A stretch of 64,000 nucleotides of DNA from Pedobacter zeae (GCF_014196715.1 NZ_JACIEF010000004.1:558001-622000); one strand, 5' to 3'; counted from the first letter of the stretch, positions 45,071 to 53,468 are shown. The notes: a model not told the origin generated them from the letters alone. Numbers and translations: made by a program.

Positions 45071-46402
45071 ATGAAACTGAAGCATATTATTATTACCGTA
45101 GTTGCGATTATAGCGCTCCTGGTTATACTGAAACTCGCTGGTGTAATTGGTGGCGATAAAACTGAAAAAGTAACTACAGAAAAAGCATCAGATAAAACTG
45201 TTATTGAGACAGTTACGGCCAGTGGCAAAATCCAGCCGGAAACCGAGGTTAAATTAAGTTCGGAGGTATCGGGCGAGGTAGTGGAACTAAAAGTGAAAGA
45301 AGGCGATATTGTTAAGGCAGGCCAATTGCTTTGTAAAGTACGTCCGGATGTATTGCAGTCGGGTTACGAAAGAACGGTGGCTACCTTTAATGCACAGAAA
45401 GCCAGTGTAGCTGCGGCACAACAGCAACTTGCCCAAAACCAGGCTAACTTTGTAAATGCCGAGGCTACCTACAAACGTAATGTTGAGCTTTTCAATAAAA
45501 AAGTAATTTCAGCTTCAGAATTCGATTCGGCTAAAGCGGCCTTTTTAACAGCTAAAGCCAATTTGGCCAGTGCGAAAGAAAATGTAATCGGTGCTAAGTT
45601 TACCTTGGAGCAAACAGGGGCAAATGTGAAAGAAGCAGGGGCTAACTTAGCCAAAACAACCATTTATGCACCGGTTGATGGTGTTGTTTCTAAATTATCA
45701 ATCGAATTGGGCGACCGTATCTTAGGAACTTCGCAGATGGCCGGTACCGAAATCATGCGTATATCTAACCTGTCATCCATGGAGGTTAACGTGGATGTGA
45801 ACGAAAACGATATCACCCGTGTTAAAGTAGGCGATAAAGCTACGATCGAAGTAGATGCCTTCTCTGATAAAAAGTTTAAAGGTGTAGTAACTGAAATTGC
45901 AAGTTCATCAACCGCTGTGGGTACTGCAGTATCTACTTCGGTAGATCAGGTCACCAATTTCTCTGTAAAAATCAGGATCAGCGAAGAAATGGAAGGTAAA
46001 CAGCAATCCGCTTTCCGCCCGGGAATGTCGGCTACGGTTGATATTGAAAGCGAATCGTTAACCGGTTTGGCTATTCCGATCCAGGCTGTATTTACTGACA
46101 ATGGAAAATCAGGTGAAAGCCAGGGCAACCAGGAAAATACCGATAAACAAAAATCAAAACTGACTGATAAAAAGATAAAGCAATATGTGTATGCTTACGA
46201 TGCTAAAACCAAAAAGGTTAAAAAGACCGAGGTAACCACAGGCATCCAGAACGATCAGTTTATCATTGTAAAATCGGGTGTTAAAGCCGGCGATGAAATT
46301 GTAACCGGTCCGTATTCTGCCATTCAGAACAAACTGAAAGACGGTATGATTGTAGAAAAAACATCTAAAGACCAATTGTTTAGCAAAGAGGCCAAGAAGT
46401 AG
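45071..46402 (+). CDS. HlyD/MacA-like periplasmic adaptor subunit
   Basis: A 443-residue membrane-fusion protein anchored by an N-terminal helix (about 5-25, IIITVVAIIALLVILKLAGV). It has the biotinyl-lipoyl half motif with EVSGEVVELKVKEGDIVKAG, a coiled-coil hairpin around 95-175 rich in Ala/Gln/Lys, and the beta-barrel part with AIPIQAVF. This is the MacA-type adaptor normally paired with a MacB-type ABC transporter. No MacB-type gene is present in the window; the next gene is gpsA. It may use a pump encoded elsewhere. Confidence 0.88.
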   Translation: MKLKHIIITVVAIIALLVILKLAGVIGGDKTEKVTTEKASDKTVIETVTASGKIQPETEVKLSSEVSGEVVELKVKEGDIVKAGQLLCKVRPDVLQSGYERTVATFNAQKASVAAAQQQLAQNQANFVNAEATYKRNVELFNKKVISASEFDSAKAAFLTAKANLASAKENVIGAKFTLEQTGANVKEAGANLAKTTIYAPVDGVVSKLSIELGDRILGTSQMAGTEIMRISNLSSMEVNVDVNENDITRVKVGDKATIEVDAFSDKKFKGVVTEIASSSTAVGTAVSTSVDQVTNFSVKIRISEEMEGKQQSAFRPGMSATVDIESESLTGLAIPIQAVFTDNGKSGESQGNQENTDKQKSKLTDKKIKQYVYAYDAKTKKVKKTEVTTGIQNDQFIIVKSGVKAGDEIVTGPYSAIQNKLKDGMIVEKTSKDQLFSKEAKK

Positions 46403-46440
46403 TTTATAATTAATCGCAAGAAATAGTAACTTGCGTTGTT

Positions 46441-46565
46441 TAAGGTGTATTCCTAAGGTTTAGGGTGTAAGGTTTAAGGTATAAGGCATTAGTCTAAACC
46501 TTAAGCCTTACACCTTTTGCCTTATGCCTTTTAAATAAGGCCTTACACCTTTACCTTAAACCTTT
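46441..46565. repeat. Intergenic word-repeat tract (AAGGTTTAAGG type)
   Basis: Words AAGGTTTAGGGTGTAAGG and GGTATAAGGC on the left, inverse words CTTAAGCCTTACACC and GCCTTATGCC on the right. They form a long imperfect stem between the adaptor gene and gpsA. Confidence 0.6.
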
Positions 46566-46575
46566 TTTTATAAAC

Positions 46576-47574
46576 ATGGTACCTAAAATAGCAATGATAG
46601 GGGGTGGGAGCTGGGCTACTGCCATCGTAAAAATGCTTGCAGATAATTTATCGGATAAAGAGATTTTTTGGTGGATGCGCAATGAAACAGCCATTGAGCA
46701 CATTAAAAAATTTAAGCACAATCCGCATTACCTCAGTTCTGTTGAGTTAAAGCTCGGCCAGGACAATATCTCGTCTGATATTGTTGCGATTATAAAATCG
46801 GCTGATATTGTTATTTTAAACGTGCCGGCTGCGTTTTTAAAAGAAACTCTATCGGTTATAACACCCGAAGATTTGAAAGGCAAGAAGATCGTATCAGCCA
46901 TTAAAGGTATCGTACCTGAAGATAACCTGATTATAGGTGAATTTTTGCATAAAAACTACCATATTCCGTACCACGATATTCTGGTGGTAAGTGGCCCATG
47001 CCATGCCGAAGAGGTAGCCTTAGAGAAATTGTCTTACCTAACCATTGCCTGTACCGATATCGAAAAAGCATCGGTATTTGCTTCGCTTTTAACTACCCGC
47101 TACATTAAAACCAATGTTTCTGACGATATTTTTGGAACGGAATACGCGGCAGTTTTAAAAAATATTTATGCGGTTGCCAGTGGTATTTGTCATGGCATAG
47201 GTTATGGCGATAATTTTCAGGCGGTACTGATTAGTAATGCCATTCGCGAAATCAAACGTTTTGTAGATGTGGTGCATCCTATCGATAGGGATATTAAGGA
47301 ATCGGCCTATCTGGGCGATTTGCTGGTTACCGCTTATTCGCAATTTAGCCGCAACCGTACTTTTGGTAACATGGTAGGGAAGGGCTATACCGTAAAGTCT
47401 GCCCAACTCGAGATGAATATGGTAGCTGAAGGTTATTATGCTGCAAAATGTATGCACCTTAAAAATCAGGAATATAACGTTGATATGCCCATTTGCAAGG
47501 CCGTACACAGCATCATTTACGAGAAACGTTCGCCACAGATAGAAATGAAACTATTAGCAGAGAAGCTAAGCTAA
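46576..47574 (+). CDS. gpsA: Glycerol-3-phosphate dehydrogenase (NAD(P)+)
   Basis: A 332-residue enzyme that makes sn-glycerol 3-phosphate from dihydroxyacetone phosphate, the start of phospholipid synthesis. The N-terminal Rossmann fold starts IAMIGGGSWATAIVKML; the C-terminal domain carries EYAAVLKNIYAVASGI with the catalytic Lys and GLGDL-like YLGDLLVTAYSQFSRN. Normal length. The stop is directly followed by the repeat array. Confidence 0.93.
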   Translation: MVPKIAMIGGGSWATAIVKMLADNLSDKEIFWWMRNETAIEHIKKFKHNPHYLSSVELKLGQDNISSDIVAIIKSADIVILNVPAAFLKETLSVITPEDLKGKKIVSAIKGIVPEDNLIIGEFLHKNYHIPYHDILVVSGPCHAEEVALEKLSYLTIACTDIEKASVFASLLTTRYIKTNVSDDIFGTEYAAVLKNIYAVASGICHGIGYGDNFQAVLISNAIREIKRFVDVVHPIDRDIKESAYLGDLLVTAYSQFSRNRTFGNMVGKGYTVKSAQLEMNMVAEGYYAAKCMHLKNQEYNVDMPICKAVHSIIYEKRSPQIEMKLLAEKLS

Positions 47575-47589
47575 CACAGGGGAGAGAAC

Positions 47590-48657
47590 GCCCTTTTTCA
47601 CTTTGTTTTTTTGTAGTAACCTTGTTTTTAGCCCCCTGTTGCAGGCGGGCGGGCGCAGCGGAAGGGTATAGCGCAACATGGGAACAGATGCTAATAATTG
47701 TAACTGCCCTGCGCTTGAAATATATGGTGTTTCTTTTTTGGAAAGCAGGTTCCTTGCCCATCGGTTGGGGCAGTCCTTCTTTCCGCTTTTGTCTTTTTGT
47801 GAGGGTTTGTGGAAACATTTTTGTTTGTGCGCCAAAAAGTATAACCGCTTCAATAAGGTTTATTTAATAAGGGGCAGTAGAAGAAACAGCCTAGCACTTG
47901 CCCATTATTATGCTTTTTTCATTTTGTTCTTTGCCGTAAGCGCGTTTTTAGCTCCGGGCGCAGCGCAAGGATATGGCAGAGCATGGGAACAGACGCTAAT
48001 AATTGTAACTGCCCTGCGCTTGAAATATATGGTATTTCTTTTTTGGAAAGCAGGCTCCTTGCCCGTCGGTTGGGGCAGTCCTTCTTTCCGCTTTTATCTT
48101 TTTGTGAGGGTTTGTGGAGACATTTTTGTTTGTGCGCCAAAAAGTATAACCGCTTCAATAAGGTTTATTTAACAAGGGGCAGTAGAAGAAACAGCCTAGC
48201 ACTTGCGCATTATTATGCTTTTTTCATTTTGTTCTTTGCCGTAACCGCGTTTTTAGCCCCTGGCGCAGCGCAAGGATATAGCGGAGCACGGGAATAGACT
48301 GTAATAGTTGTAACTGCCCTGCGCTTGAAATATATGGTGTTTCTTTTTTGGAAAGCAGGTTCCTTGCCTGTCGGTTCGGGTAGTCCTTCTTTCCGCTTTT
48401 ATCTTTTTGTGAGGGTTTGTGGAAACATTTTTGTTTGTGCGCCAAAAGTATAACCGCTTCAATAAGGTTTATTTAACAAGGGACAGAAGAAGAAACAGCC
48501 TAGCACTTGCCTATTATTATGCCTTTTTCATTTTGTTCTTTGCCGTAACTGCGTTTTTAGCCCCGGGCGAAGCGGCATCCCTGCAGCGCAGCGAAAGGAT
48601 ATAGCGAAGAACGGGAACAGATTCTGATAGCTGTGACTGCCCCTGCGCTTCAAAAAA
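47590..48657 (+). repeat. Tandem array of a 305-314 bp MITE-like repeat: truncated copy plus three full copies
   Basis: Copies start at TTTTTTGGAAAGCAGG (47734, 48039, 48344) and the last ends CCTGCGCTTCAAAAAA at 48642-48657; these ends are imperfect inverted repeats. A 5'-truncated copy covers about 47590-47733. The period is 305 bases for copies 1 and 2; the last copy is longer because it retains about 18-19 bases near GCATCCCTGCAGCGCAGCG that the inner copies lack. A hairpin with arms GGAAAG and CTTTCC lies at 47740-47784, 48045-48089 and 48350-48394. A single inverted copy is at 35594-35899. All open frames through it change frame with each copy, so it is noncoding. The remaining 170 bases up to 48825 show no feature. 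Confidence 0.8.
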
Positions 48658-48825
48658 CAATTAAGCCTTGAGGTAAGTATTTTCAGTATGTTTTGTACAG
48701 ATTGTCTTTCTTTTGACTGTATACTTCAGGTGCTTAAAAAAAATATATTCTTTATCTTTATTAGTGTAACAGAAATAAAACAAAACTAATCATCAGCTGT
48801 TATGCTCTAATAAAATATAACTGTC

Positions 48826-49170
48826 ATGAAAAAGAAATTTGTAATGGGTTTATTAACAATGGCCTTAATTGGCGGTGTAACCCTTAGCGTAAATGCACAA
48901 GAAAAAAAGAAAACTGAAGTTGGTAAAGCATTAGATCATACCGGAAAAGCAATTAGTAAAGGGGCTAAGTCAGTAGGCAATAAAACAGCCGAAGTAGCGG
49001 TAAAAGGCAGTTCAAAAATAGCCGATAAAACCTGGAAAGGTAAAATGGCACCTGATGGATCTGATGTTTACATTAACGGAAAGAACGAAAAGTATTATGT
49101 AAATGCTAAGGGTGCCAAAATTTGGTTGAAACCAAGCCAGATTAAAAACAGGCCAGCGTCTAAAAACTAA
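48826..49170 (+). CDS. Small secreted basic protein of unknown function
   Basis: A 114-residue protein with a signal peptide (about 1-24, ending NAQ in LSVNAQ). The mature part is Lys-rich: short amphipathic stretches DHTGKAISKGAKSVGNKTAEV and then a compact C-terminal domain with DGSDVYINGKNEKYYVNAKG. This last part looks like a small beta motif repeating YING/YYVN. No known domain. Start and signal peptide are convincing; the terminator at 49177-49207 closes it. Confidence 0.7.
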   Translation: MKKKFVMGLLTMALIGGVTLSVNAQEKKKTEVGKALDHTGKAISKGAKSVGNKTAEVAVKGSSKIADKTWKGKMAPDGSDVYINGKNEKYYVNAKGAKIWLKPSQIKNRPASKN

Positions 49171-49176
49171 ATCATA

Positions 49177-49207
49177 AAAAAATCCCGGTCATAAACCGGG
49201 ATTTTTT
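49177..49207. terminator. Bidirectional intrinsic terminator
   Basis: A-run plus TCCCGGT, loop CATAA, ACCGGGA plus T-run; perfect 13-bp arms. It lies between convergent genes. Confidence 0.92.
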
Positions 49208-49230
49208 ATTTAAAGAGCATGATGGAGTTC

Positions 49231-49737
49231 TTATGAAATTTTTAGTCTGTAAATACTATCTATATAAGAACTTGTTCCGGTTTGGATTTCTTTAGGAGCT
49301 TCTGTTTTATCAATCAATAATTTTTCAACTACATTATTGTTTACCTTTAAATTAAGCTCATAAAGCTTGTTATCGCCAAGCCTGAGGTAAAAAGTTTGGT
49401 CGATGTGCTTAGCTAACAGGAGTATTTCGTTCGAAATAAGCTGGTAATATTCCAATTTCTGATTGGCCGAATAACTAAAAGGCTGGCGTATTTCAAAGTT
49501 GATTGGTTTAATTGTATGGTTGGTATCTTTGGCATAAAGCTGAATCTTGGTTTTATCGAAGTAGCCTGTAGTTTTTGGATTGAGTAAATCAACGTCGGCG
49601 CTGTTTTTAATCACCAGGCTCAGCGGTGGATATGTAATTGGTGAGCAGGCGCATAAGCCGCCACCACCGATATTCTCTTTTTTACAGCCCAAACCAATCA
49701 TAAAGATAGCGGAGAGGATAATCAGAAATTTTTTCAT
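49231..49737 (-). CDS. Lipoprotein of unknown function
   Basis: A 168-residue protein. The frame is open to 49761, but the ATG at 49737 gives MKKFLIILSAIFMIGLGC, a textbook lipoprotein signal with Cys18, so I use it. The mature part starts KKENIGGGGLCACSP and is rich in short beta-type segments (LSLVIKNSADVDLLN, FYLRLGDNKLYELNL). No family recognised. It is not clearly linked to rimO upstream, which has its own terminator. Confidence 0.65.
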   Translation of the reverse strand: MKKFLIILSAIFMIGLGCKKENIGGGGLCACSPITYPPLSLVIKNSADVDLLNPKTTGYFDKTKIQLYAKDTNHTIKPINFEIRQPFSYSANQKLEYYQLISNEILLLAKHIDQTFYLRLGDNKLYELNLKVNNNVVEKLLIDKTEAPKEIQTGTSSYIDSIYRLKIS

Positions 49738-49822
49738 GATTCTTTTAGGATTTTTCAGCATAAACGGTTAAACACTGTTTTTTGCTACAACATGTTAACA
49801 ATTAACCGGAAGGCTTGAAAAC

Positions 49823-49856
49823 AAAAATCCCGAAAGGGCAACTTCCGGGATTTTTT
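49823..49856 (-). terminator. Terminator of rimO
   Basis: Arms AAAAATCCCG and CGGGATTTTT with additional near-pairing AAG/CTT; on the reverse strand the T-run follows the stem. It lies 16 bases past the rimO stop. Confidence 0.8.
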
Positions 49857-49871
49857 AAGCAGTTATATTTA

Positions 49872-51203
49872 TTAAACAATTGTGCCGTACAGATCGAAAT
49901 CTTCGGCCCTGTGAACCTTCACCTGAACAAAGCTTCCGTTGGCAGCATAGCCTGTTGCAGCATCAATTAACACTTCGTTATCCACCTCTGGCGAATCAAA
50001 TTCGGTTCTGCCCACAAAGAAATCCCCCTCTTTTTTATCAACCAGCACTTTAAACGTTTTGCCAACTTTTTCCTGGTTAATATCAAATGAGATGCCCTGC
50101 TGGATTTCCATGATCTCATCAACACGTTGTTGTTTTACTTCCTCAGGAACATCGTCAATCAAGGTGTGGGCATGTGTCTTTTCTTCATGTGAGTAAGTAA
50201 AGCAGCCCAAACGATCAAATTTGGTTTCTGCTACCCATTCCTTCATTTCTTCAAAGTCGCGTTCTGTTTCGCCCGGATATCCGCATATTAAAGTAGTACG
50301 CATAGCAATATTAGGCACCTTATCTCTAATTTGATTAACCAGATCGATCGTTTTCTGCTTGGTGGTACCACGGCGCATCGATTTTAGCATGTTATCGGTA
50401 ATGTGCTGCAGTGGCATATCCAGGTATTTGCAGATATTGTCGCGCTCATTCATAACATCTAAAATTTCCATAGGGAAACCTGACGGATAGGCATATTGCA
50501 GGCGGATCCATTCAATTCCAGGGACATCTGATAAGCGACGCATCAACTCATCTAACTTACGTACGCCGTAGAGGTCAAGGCCGTAATAGGTTAGGTCCTG
50601 TGCAATCAGGATTAGCTCTTTGGTGCCGTTTTTAGCCAGTATTTTGGCTTCATTAACCAGTTCTTCCATGGGCTTGCTCATGTGCTTGCCGCGCATCAGC
50701 GGAATGGCACAGAACGAACAGGGCCGGTTACAGCCTTCGGCTATTTTAAAATAGGCAAAATGAGACGGGGTAGTAAGTAAACGTTCGCCAATCAGTTCAT
50801 GTTTATAGTTGGCGCCCAGTTCGTGCAGGATATTTTGTAAATCGTTGGTGCCAAAAAAGGCATCAACATTGGTAATTTCTGATTCAAGTTCCGGTTTATA
50901 CCGCTCAGAAAGACAACCCGTAACCACTACTTTGCCAATTTTACCGGCCTCTTTTAATTCGCTGAACTGGAGGATGGTATCGATTGATTCTTGTTTGGCG
51001 TTATCAATAAAACCGCAGGTATTAATCACAACGATATCATCTTTCCCCATTTTGTCCGATTCGTGGGTAACATTTAAATTGTTGCCACGCAACTGGCCCA
51101 TCAATACTTCTGAATCGTATATATTTTTAGAACAACCCAAGGTTATCACATTAATTTTGGGTTGTTTTAGTGCTGTTTTATTGCGTACTACTTTAGTATT
51201 CAT
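49872..51203 (-). CDS. rimO: Ribosomal protein S12 methylthiotransferase
   Basis: A 443-residue radical-SAM enzyme that methylthiolates an Asp of ribosomal protein S12. The N-terminal UPF0004 domain has Cys24, Cys63 and Cys97; the radical SAM motif is Cys158-x3-Cys162-x2-Cys165 in EGCNRPCSFCAIPLMRG. A C-terminal TRAM domain is present. It lies 120 bases downstream of ftsY on the same strand, matching the Bacteroidota gene order. A palindromic repeat lies in between. Confidence 0.95.
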   Translation of the reverse strand: MNTKVVRNKTALKQPKINVITLGCSKNIYDSEVLMGQLRGNNLNVTHESDKMGKDDIVVINTCGFIDNAKQESIDTILQFSELKEAGKIGKVVVTGCLSERYKPELESEITNVDAFFGTNDLQNILHELGANYKHELIGERLLTTPSHFAYFKIAEGCNRPCSFCAIPLMRGKHMSKPMEELVNEAKILAKNGTKELILIAQDLTYYGLDLYGVRKLDELMRRLSDVPGIEWIRLQYAYPSGFPMEILDVMNERDNICKYLDMPLQHITDNMLKSMRRGTTKQKTIDLVNQIRDKVPNIAMRTTLICGYPGETERDFEEMKEWVAETKFDRLGCFTYSHEEKTHAHTLIDDVPEEVKQQRVDEIMEIQQGISFDINQEKVGKTFKVLVDKKEGDFFVGRTEFDSPEVDNEVLIDAATGYAANGSFVQVKVHRAEDFDLYGTIV

Positions 51204-51245
51204 CTTTTACACTTAATCTTTACTGTTATTAAAAGTAAGGAGATT

Positions 51246-51309
51246 GTCGCCCTGAATTTATTTCAGGGTCTTTAGTTTTAAAAAATATGCTGAAGAAATC
51301 CAGCATGAC
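51246..51309. repeat. Intergenic palindromic repeat, CTGAA/TTCAG type, degenerate copy
   Basis: CCCTGAATTTATTTCAGGG followed by ATGCTGAAGAAATCCAGCAT and flanking GTCGC/GAC. Similar to 6247-6309. It sits between ftsY and rimO. Confidence 0.6.
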
Positions 51310-51323
51310 AGATATTCTACAGG

Positions 51324-52286
51324 TTACTTAAACAAACTGTTTACGAACTCCTTTTTATCAAAGAGTTGCAGGTCATTTATTTTTTCGCCTACACCAATAT
51401 ATTTAACCGGGATCTTAAACTGATCGGAAATACCAATTACTACACCCCCCTTGGCTGTTCCGTCCAATTTGGTAATGGCTAAGGCATTTACATCTGTAGC
51501 TTCGGTAAACTGTTTGCATTGTTCAAAAGCGTTTTGGCCAGTGGAGGCATCCAATACCAGCAGAATTTCGTGCGGTGCACCAGGTACTACTTTTTGCATT
51601 ACCTGTTTAATTTTGCCCAGTTCGTTCATTAGGCCAACTTTGTTATGCAAACGCCCGGCGGTATCGATAATTACAACATCCTCACCATTGGCAACGGCCG
51701 ATTGCAGGGTATCGAAGGCAACAGAAGCGGGATCCGATCCCATGGCCTGGGCTACCACCCTTACGCCAACACGTTCGCCCCAAAGTTTAATCTGGTCAAC
51801 AGCGGCAGCCCTAAAGGTATCTGCAGCTCCCAAAACAACTTTAAGTCCTGATTCTTTCAGTTTATGGGCCAATTTTCCGATCGTAGTGGTCTTGCCTACA
51901 CCGTTTACACCAACCACCATAATTACATAGGGTTTATGATCGCCATATTCGAACTGACGGAAATCGTTACTGTTATTTTCTGATAGCAGCAGCTGGATTT
52001 CATCGCGGAGGATAAAGTTGAGCTCGGAAGTGTTAAGGTATTTATCTCTGGCAACACGCTCTTCGATGCGTTTGATGATTTTTAGGGTTGTACTTACGCC
52101 TACATCAGAAGTAACCAAAACCTCTTCAAGATTATCGAGTACTTCATCATCAACAGAAGATTTTCCTGCTACAGCCTTGGTAATTTTATTAAAGAAACCA
52201 TCTTTTGTTTTCTCTAAACCTTTATCCAATGCTTCCTGAGCTTCAGGTGCGGTTTCTTTCTTTTTGAAAAAATCAAATAAACCCAT
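51324..52286 (-). CDS. ftsY: Signal recognition particle receptor
   Basis: A 320-residue SRP GTPase that docks the signal recognition particle at the membrane. G1 GVNGVGKTT is at 126-134; DTAGRLHN (G3) and TKLDGTAKGG (G4/G5 region) are intact. The N-terminal acidic domain is short (about 30 residues), as usual in Bacteroidota. It is in the ribosomal gene row; a PIN toxin-antitoxin pair lies between it and the DUF4295 gene, 6 bases upstream. Confidence 0.96.
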   Translation of the reverse strand: MGLFDFFKKKETAPEAQEALDKGLEKTKDGFFNKITKAVAGKSSVDDEVLDNLEEVLVTSDVGVSTTLKIIKRIEERVARDKYLNTSELNFILRDEIQLLLSENNSNDFRQFEYGDHKPYVIMVVGVNGVGKTTTIGKLAHKLKESGLKVVLGAADTFRAAAVDQIKLWGERVGVRVVAQAMGSDPASVAFDTLQSAVANGEDVVIIDTAGRLHNKVGLMNELGKIKQVMQKVVPGAPHEILLVLDASTGQNAFEQCKQFTEATDVNALAITKLDGTAKGGVVIGISDQFKIPVKYIGVGEKINDLQLFDKKEFVNSLFK

Positions 52287-52292
52287 TAGTTA

Positions 52293-52700
52293 TTAATTAT
52301 ATTTTAAAAAATCGGTAGGTGTTTGTACTGCTATTTTACTCCCAGCAAAATCTTTTACATTTCTTGTTATAATAAGATCAATCTGATTGAGTTCGGCGGC
52401 AGCATGTTGTACCGCATCTTCAAAATCTGAAAAATTAGAATGGATAGCAAAGATTAAGGTATCTTTATTTATACTTAAAATATTAACTGAACCTAAAAGT
52501 GTGATTAGGACATCAATAGTTTTATCGTGTCCAATATTTTTTTTGCAGATGTAATATATGTCAGTAAAAGTTGAAGCCAGAATAAAGCCATTTATATTTA
52601 GACCATCAGCCTTGCTAAGTGCTTTAAAAGAATCGTTAAAGAACGGATCTCTTTTAAGACTCACATCTATAAAGATATTAGTATCAAATAAAATATTCAT
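52293..52700 (-). CDS. PIN domain toxin (VapC-like nuclease)
   Basis: A 135-residue PIN-fold ribonuclease. The first acidic residue is Asp6 in LFDTNIFID; later acidic residues occur in SDFEDAVQHAAAEL and the C-terminal DLIITRNVKDF, a normal set. Probably the toxin of a type II toxin-antitoxin pair: its ATG follows directly on the stop codon of the upstream small gene. It ends 6 bases before ftsY, so the module may be transcribed with the ribosomal operon. Confidence 0.88.
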   Translation of the reverse strand: MNILFDTNIFIDVSLKRDPFFNDSFKALSKADGLNINGFILASTFTDIYYICKKNIGHDKTIDVLITLLGSVNILSINKDTLIFAIHSNFSDFEDAVQHAAAELNQIDLIITRNVKDFAGSKIAVQTPTDFLKYN

Positions 52701-52928
52701 TTACTTATGCTTGTCCATAAGATAATCGTATTTCGCTTTATCTGGGTCAATGCCTTCCAATACACCTGAAAATTTATCAAGAAATTCTTTCATGCTTTTT
52801 TTCGGGGTATGCTGAATAACTTCATCTAAGATAATAACCTCAACCTCTTTGTTTTTTACATCAAATCCTTCAGGAACAATTATAGTTCCGTTTTCAGAAA
52901 CTTTTGCCTTAAACTTGTACGCTTCCAT
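52701..52928 (-). CDS. Antitoxin partner of the PIN toxin
   Basis: A 75-residue protein starting MEAYKFKAKVSENGTIIVPE, which looks like a swapped-hairpin AbrB-like or similar small DNA-binding/antitoxin N-terminus (Gly-Thr-Ile-Ile-Val-Pro). The C-terminal half (KSMKEFLDKFSGVLEGIDPD) is a charged helix of the type that wraps around a PIN toxin. The frame extends to a TTG at 52955, but the ATG at 52928 fits. The exact family is uncertain; role is inferred from the immediate neighbour. Confidence 0.72.
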   Translation of the reverse strand: MEAYKFKAKVSENGTIIVPEGFDVKNKEVEVIILDEVIQHTPKKSMKEFLDKFSGVLEGIDPDKAKYDYLMDKHK

Positions 52929-52983
52929 GGTTATGCTTTTTCCAAAGATAATCAATTATTTTCTAACGTAAATTTTGCTAACA

Positions 52984-53016
52984 AAAAAAGCCCTTCCGGT
53001 TAAAACGGAACGGCCT
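52984..53016 (-). terminator. Possible terminator after the DUF4295 gene
   Basis: GCCCTTCCG and CGGAACGGC, arms with one mismatch, A-run on the plus strand just before the stem (T-run on the reverse RNA). If used, it would separate the toxin-antitoxin pair from the ribosomal genes. Confidence 0.5.
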
Positions 53017-53045
53017 ATATATTTTTATATTAAAAAATATTAACC

Positions 53046-53201
53046 TTATTTAGATGCAATAGCATCTTTTACGTGGTCGTTGTGTACGATAAGTTCTTTG
53101 AATGAATAAGCACCTGTTTTAGGTGATTTTACCATTGTAATTACTTTCGAATATTCTTTACCTGTACCTGTTTTAAGGGTTGCAACTACTTTCTTTGCCA
53201 T
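53046..53201 (-). CDS. DUF4295 family small protein
   Basis: A 51-residue protein, ATG at 53201 to TAA at 53046, starting MAKKVVATLKTGTGKEYSKV and ending HNDHVKDAIASK. This is the Bacteroidota-specific DUF4295 family, always found with rpmB and rpmG, so it is probably a ribosome-associated small protein. Too short for most gene callers. 84 bases after rpmG. Confidence 0.9.
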   Translation of the reverse strand: MAKKVVATLKTGTGKEYSKVITMVKSPKTGAYSFKELIVHNDHVKDAIASK

Positions 53202-53285
53202 GTTCTTATAATTTTAAATGATTGAATGATAGAAAGGATTGAATGAGTGGTTAGACCCTCAACCTTAAGCCTTTTACCTTCAGCC

Positions 53286-53468
53286 TTATTTAATCTCTTT
53301 ATGTACGGTTACTTTTCTCAATACCGGATTGAATTTTTTCAATTCTAATCTTTCAGTAGTGTTTTTACGGTTCTTGGTAGAAATATATCTAGACATACCT
53401 GGCATGCCACTTTCTTTATGTTCAGTACATTCTAAAATAACCTGAACTCTGTTACCTTTTTTTGCCAT
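53286..53468 (-). CDS. rpmG: 50S ribosomal protein L33
   Basis: A 60-residue basic protein: MAKKGNRVQVILECTEHKES, then TKNRKNTTERLELKKFNPVL and the C-terminal RKVTVHKEIK, the L33 signature. The Cys-containing zinc motif is only half kept (one Cys), as in many Bacteroidota L33. In the operon with rpmB. Confidence 0.96.
   Translation of the reverse strand: MAKKGNRVQVILECTEHKESGMPGMSRYISTKNRKNTTERLELKKFNPVLRKVTVHKEIK

Noticed and set aside
47678..48604. Several overlapping open frames on both strands in the repeat array (60-164 residues)
   Set aside because: They are repeat-derived: the same peptides recur in different frames since the 305-base period shifts frame, and no start context or domain supports them.
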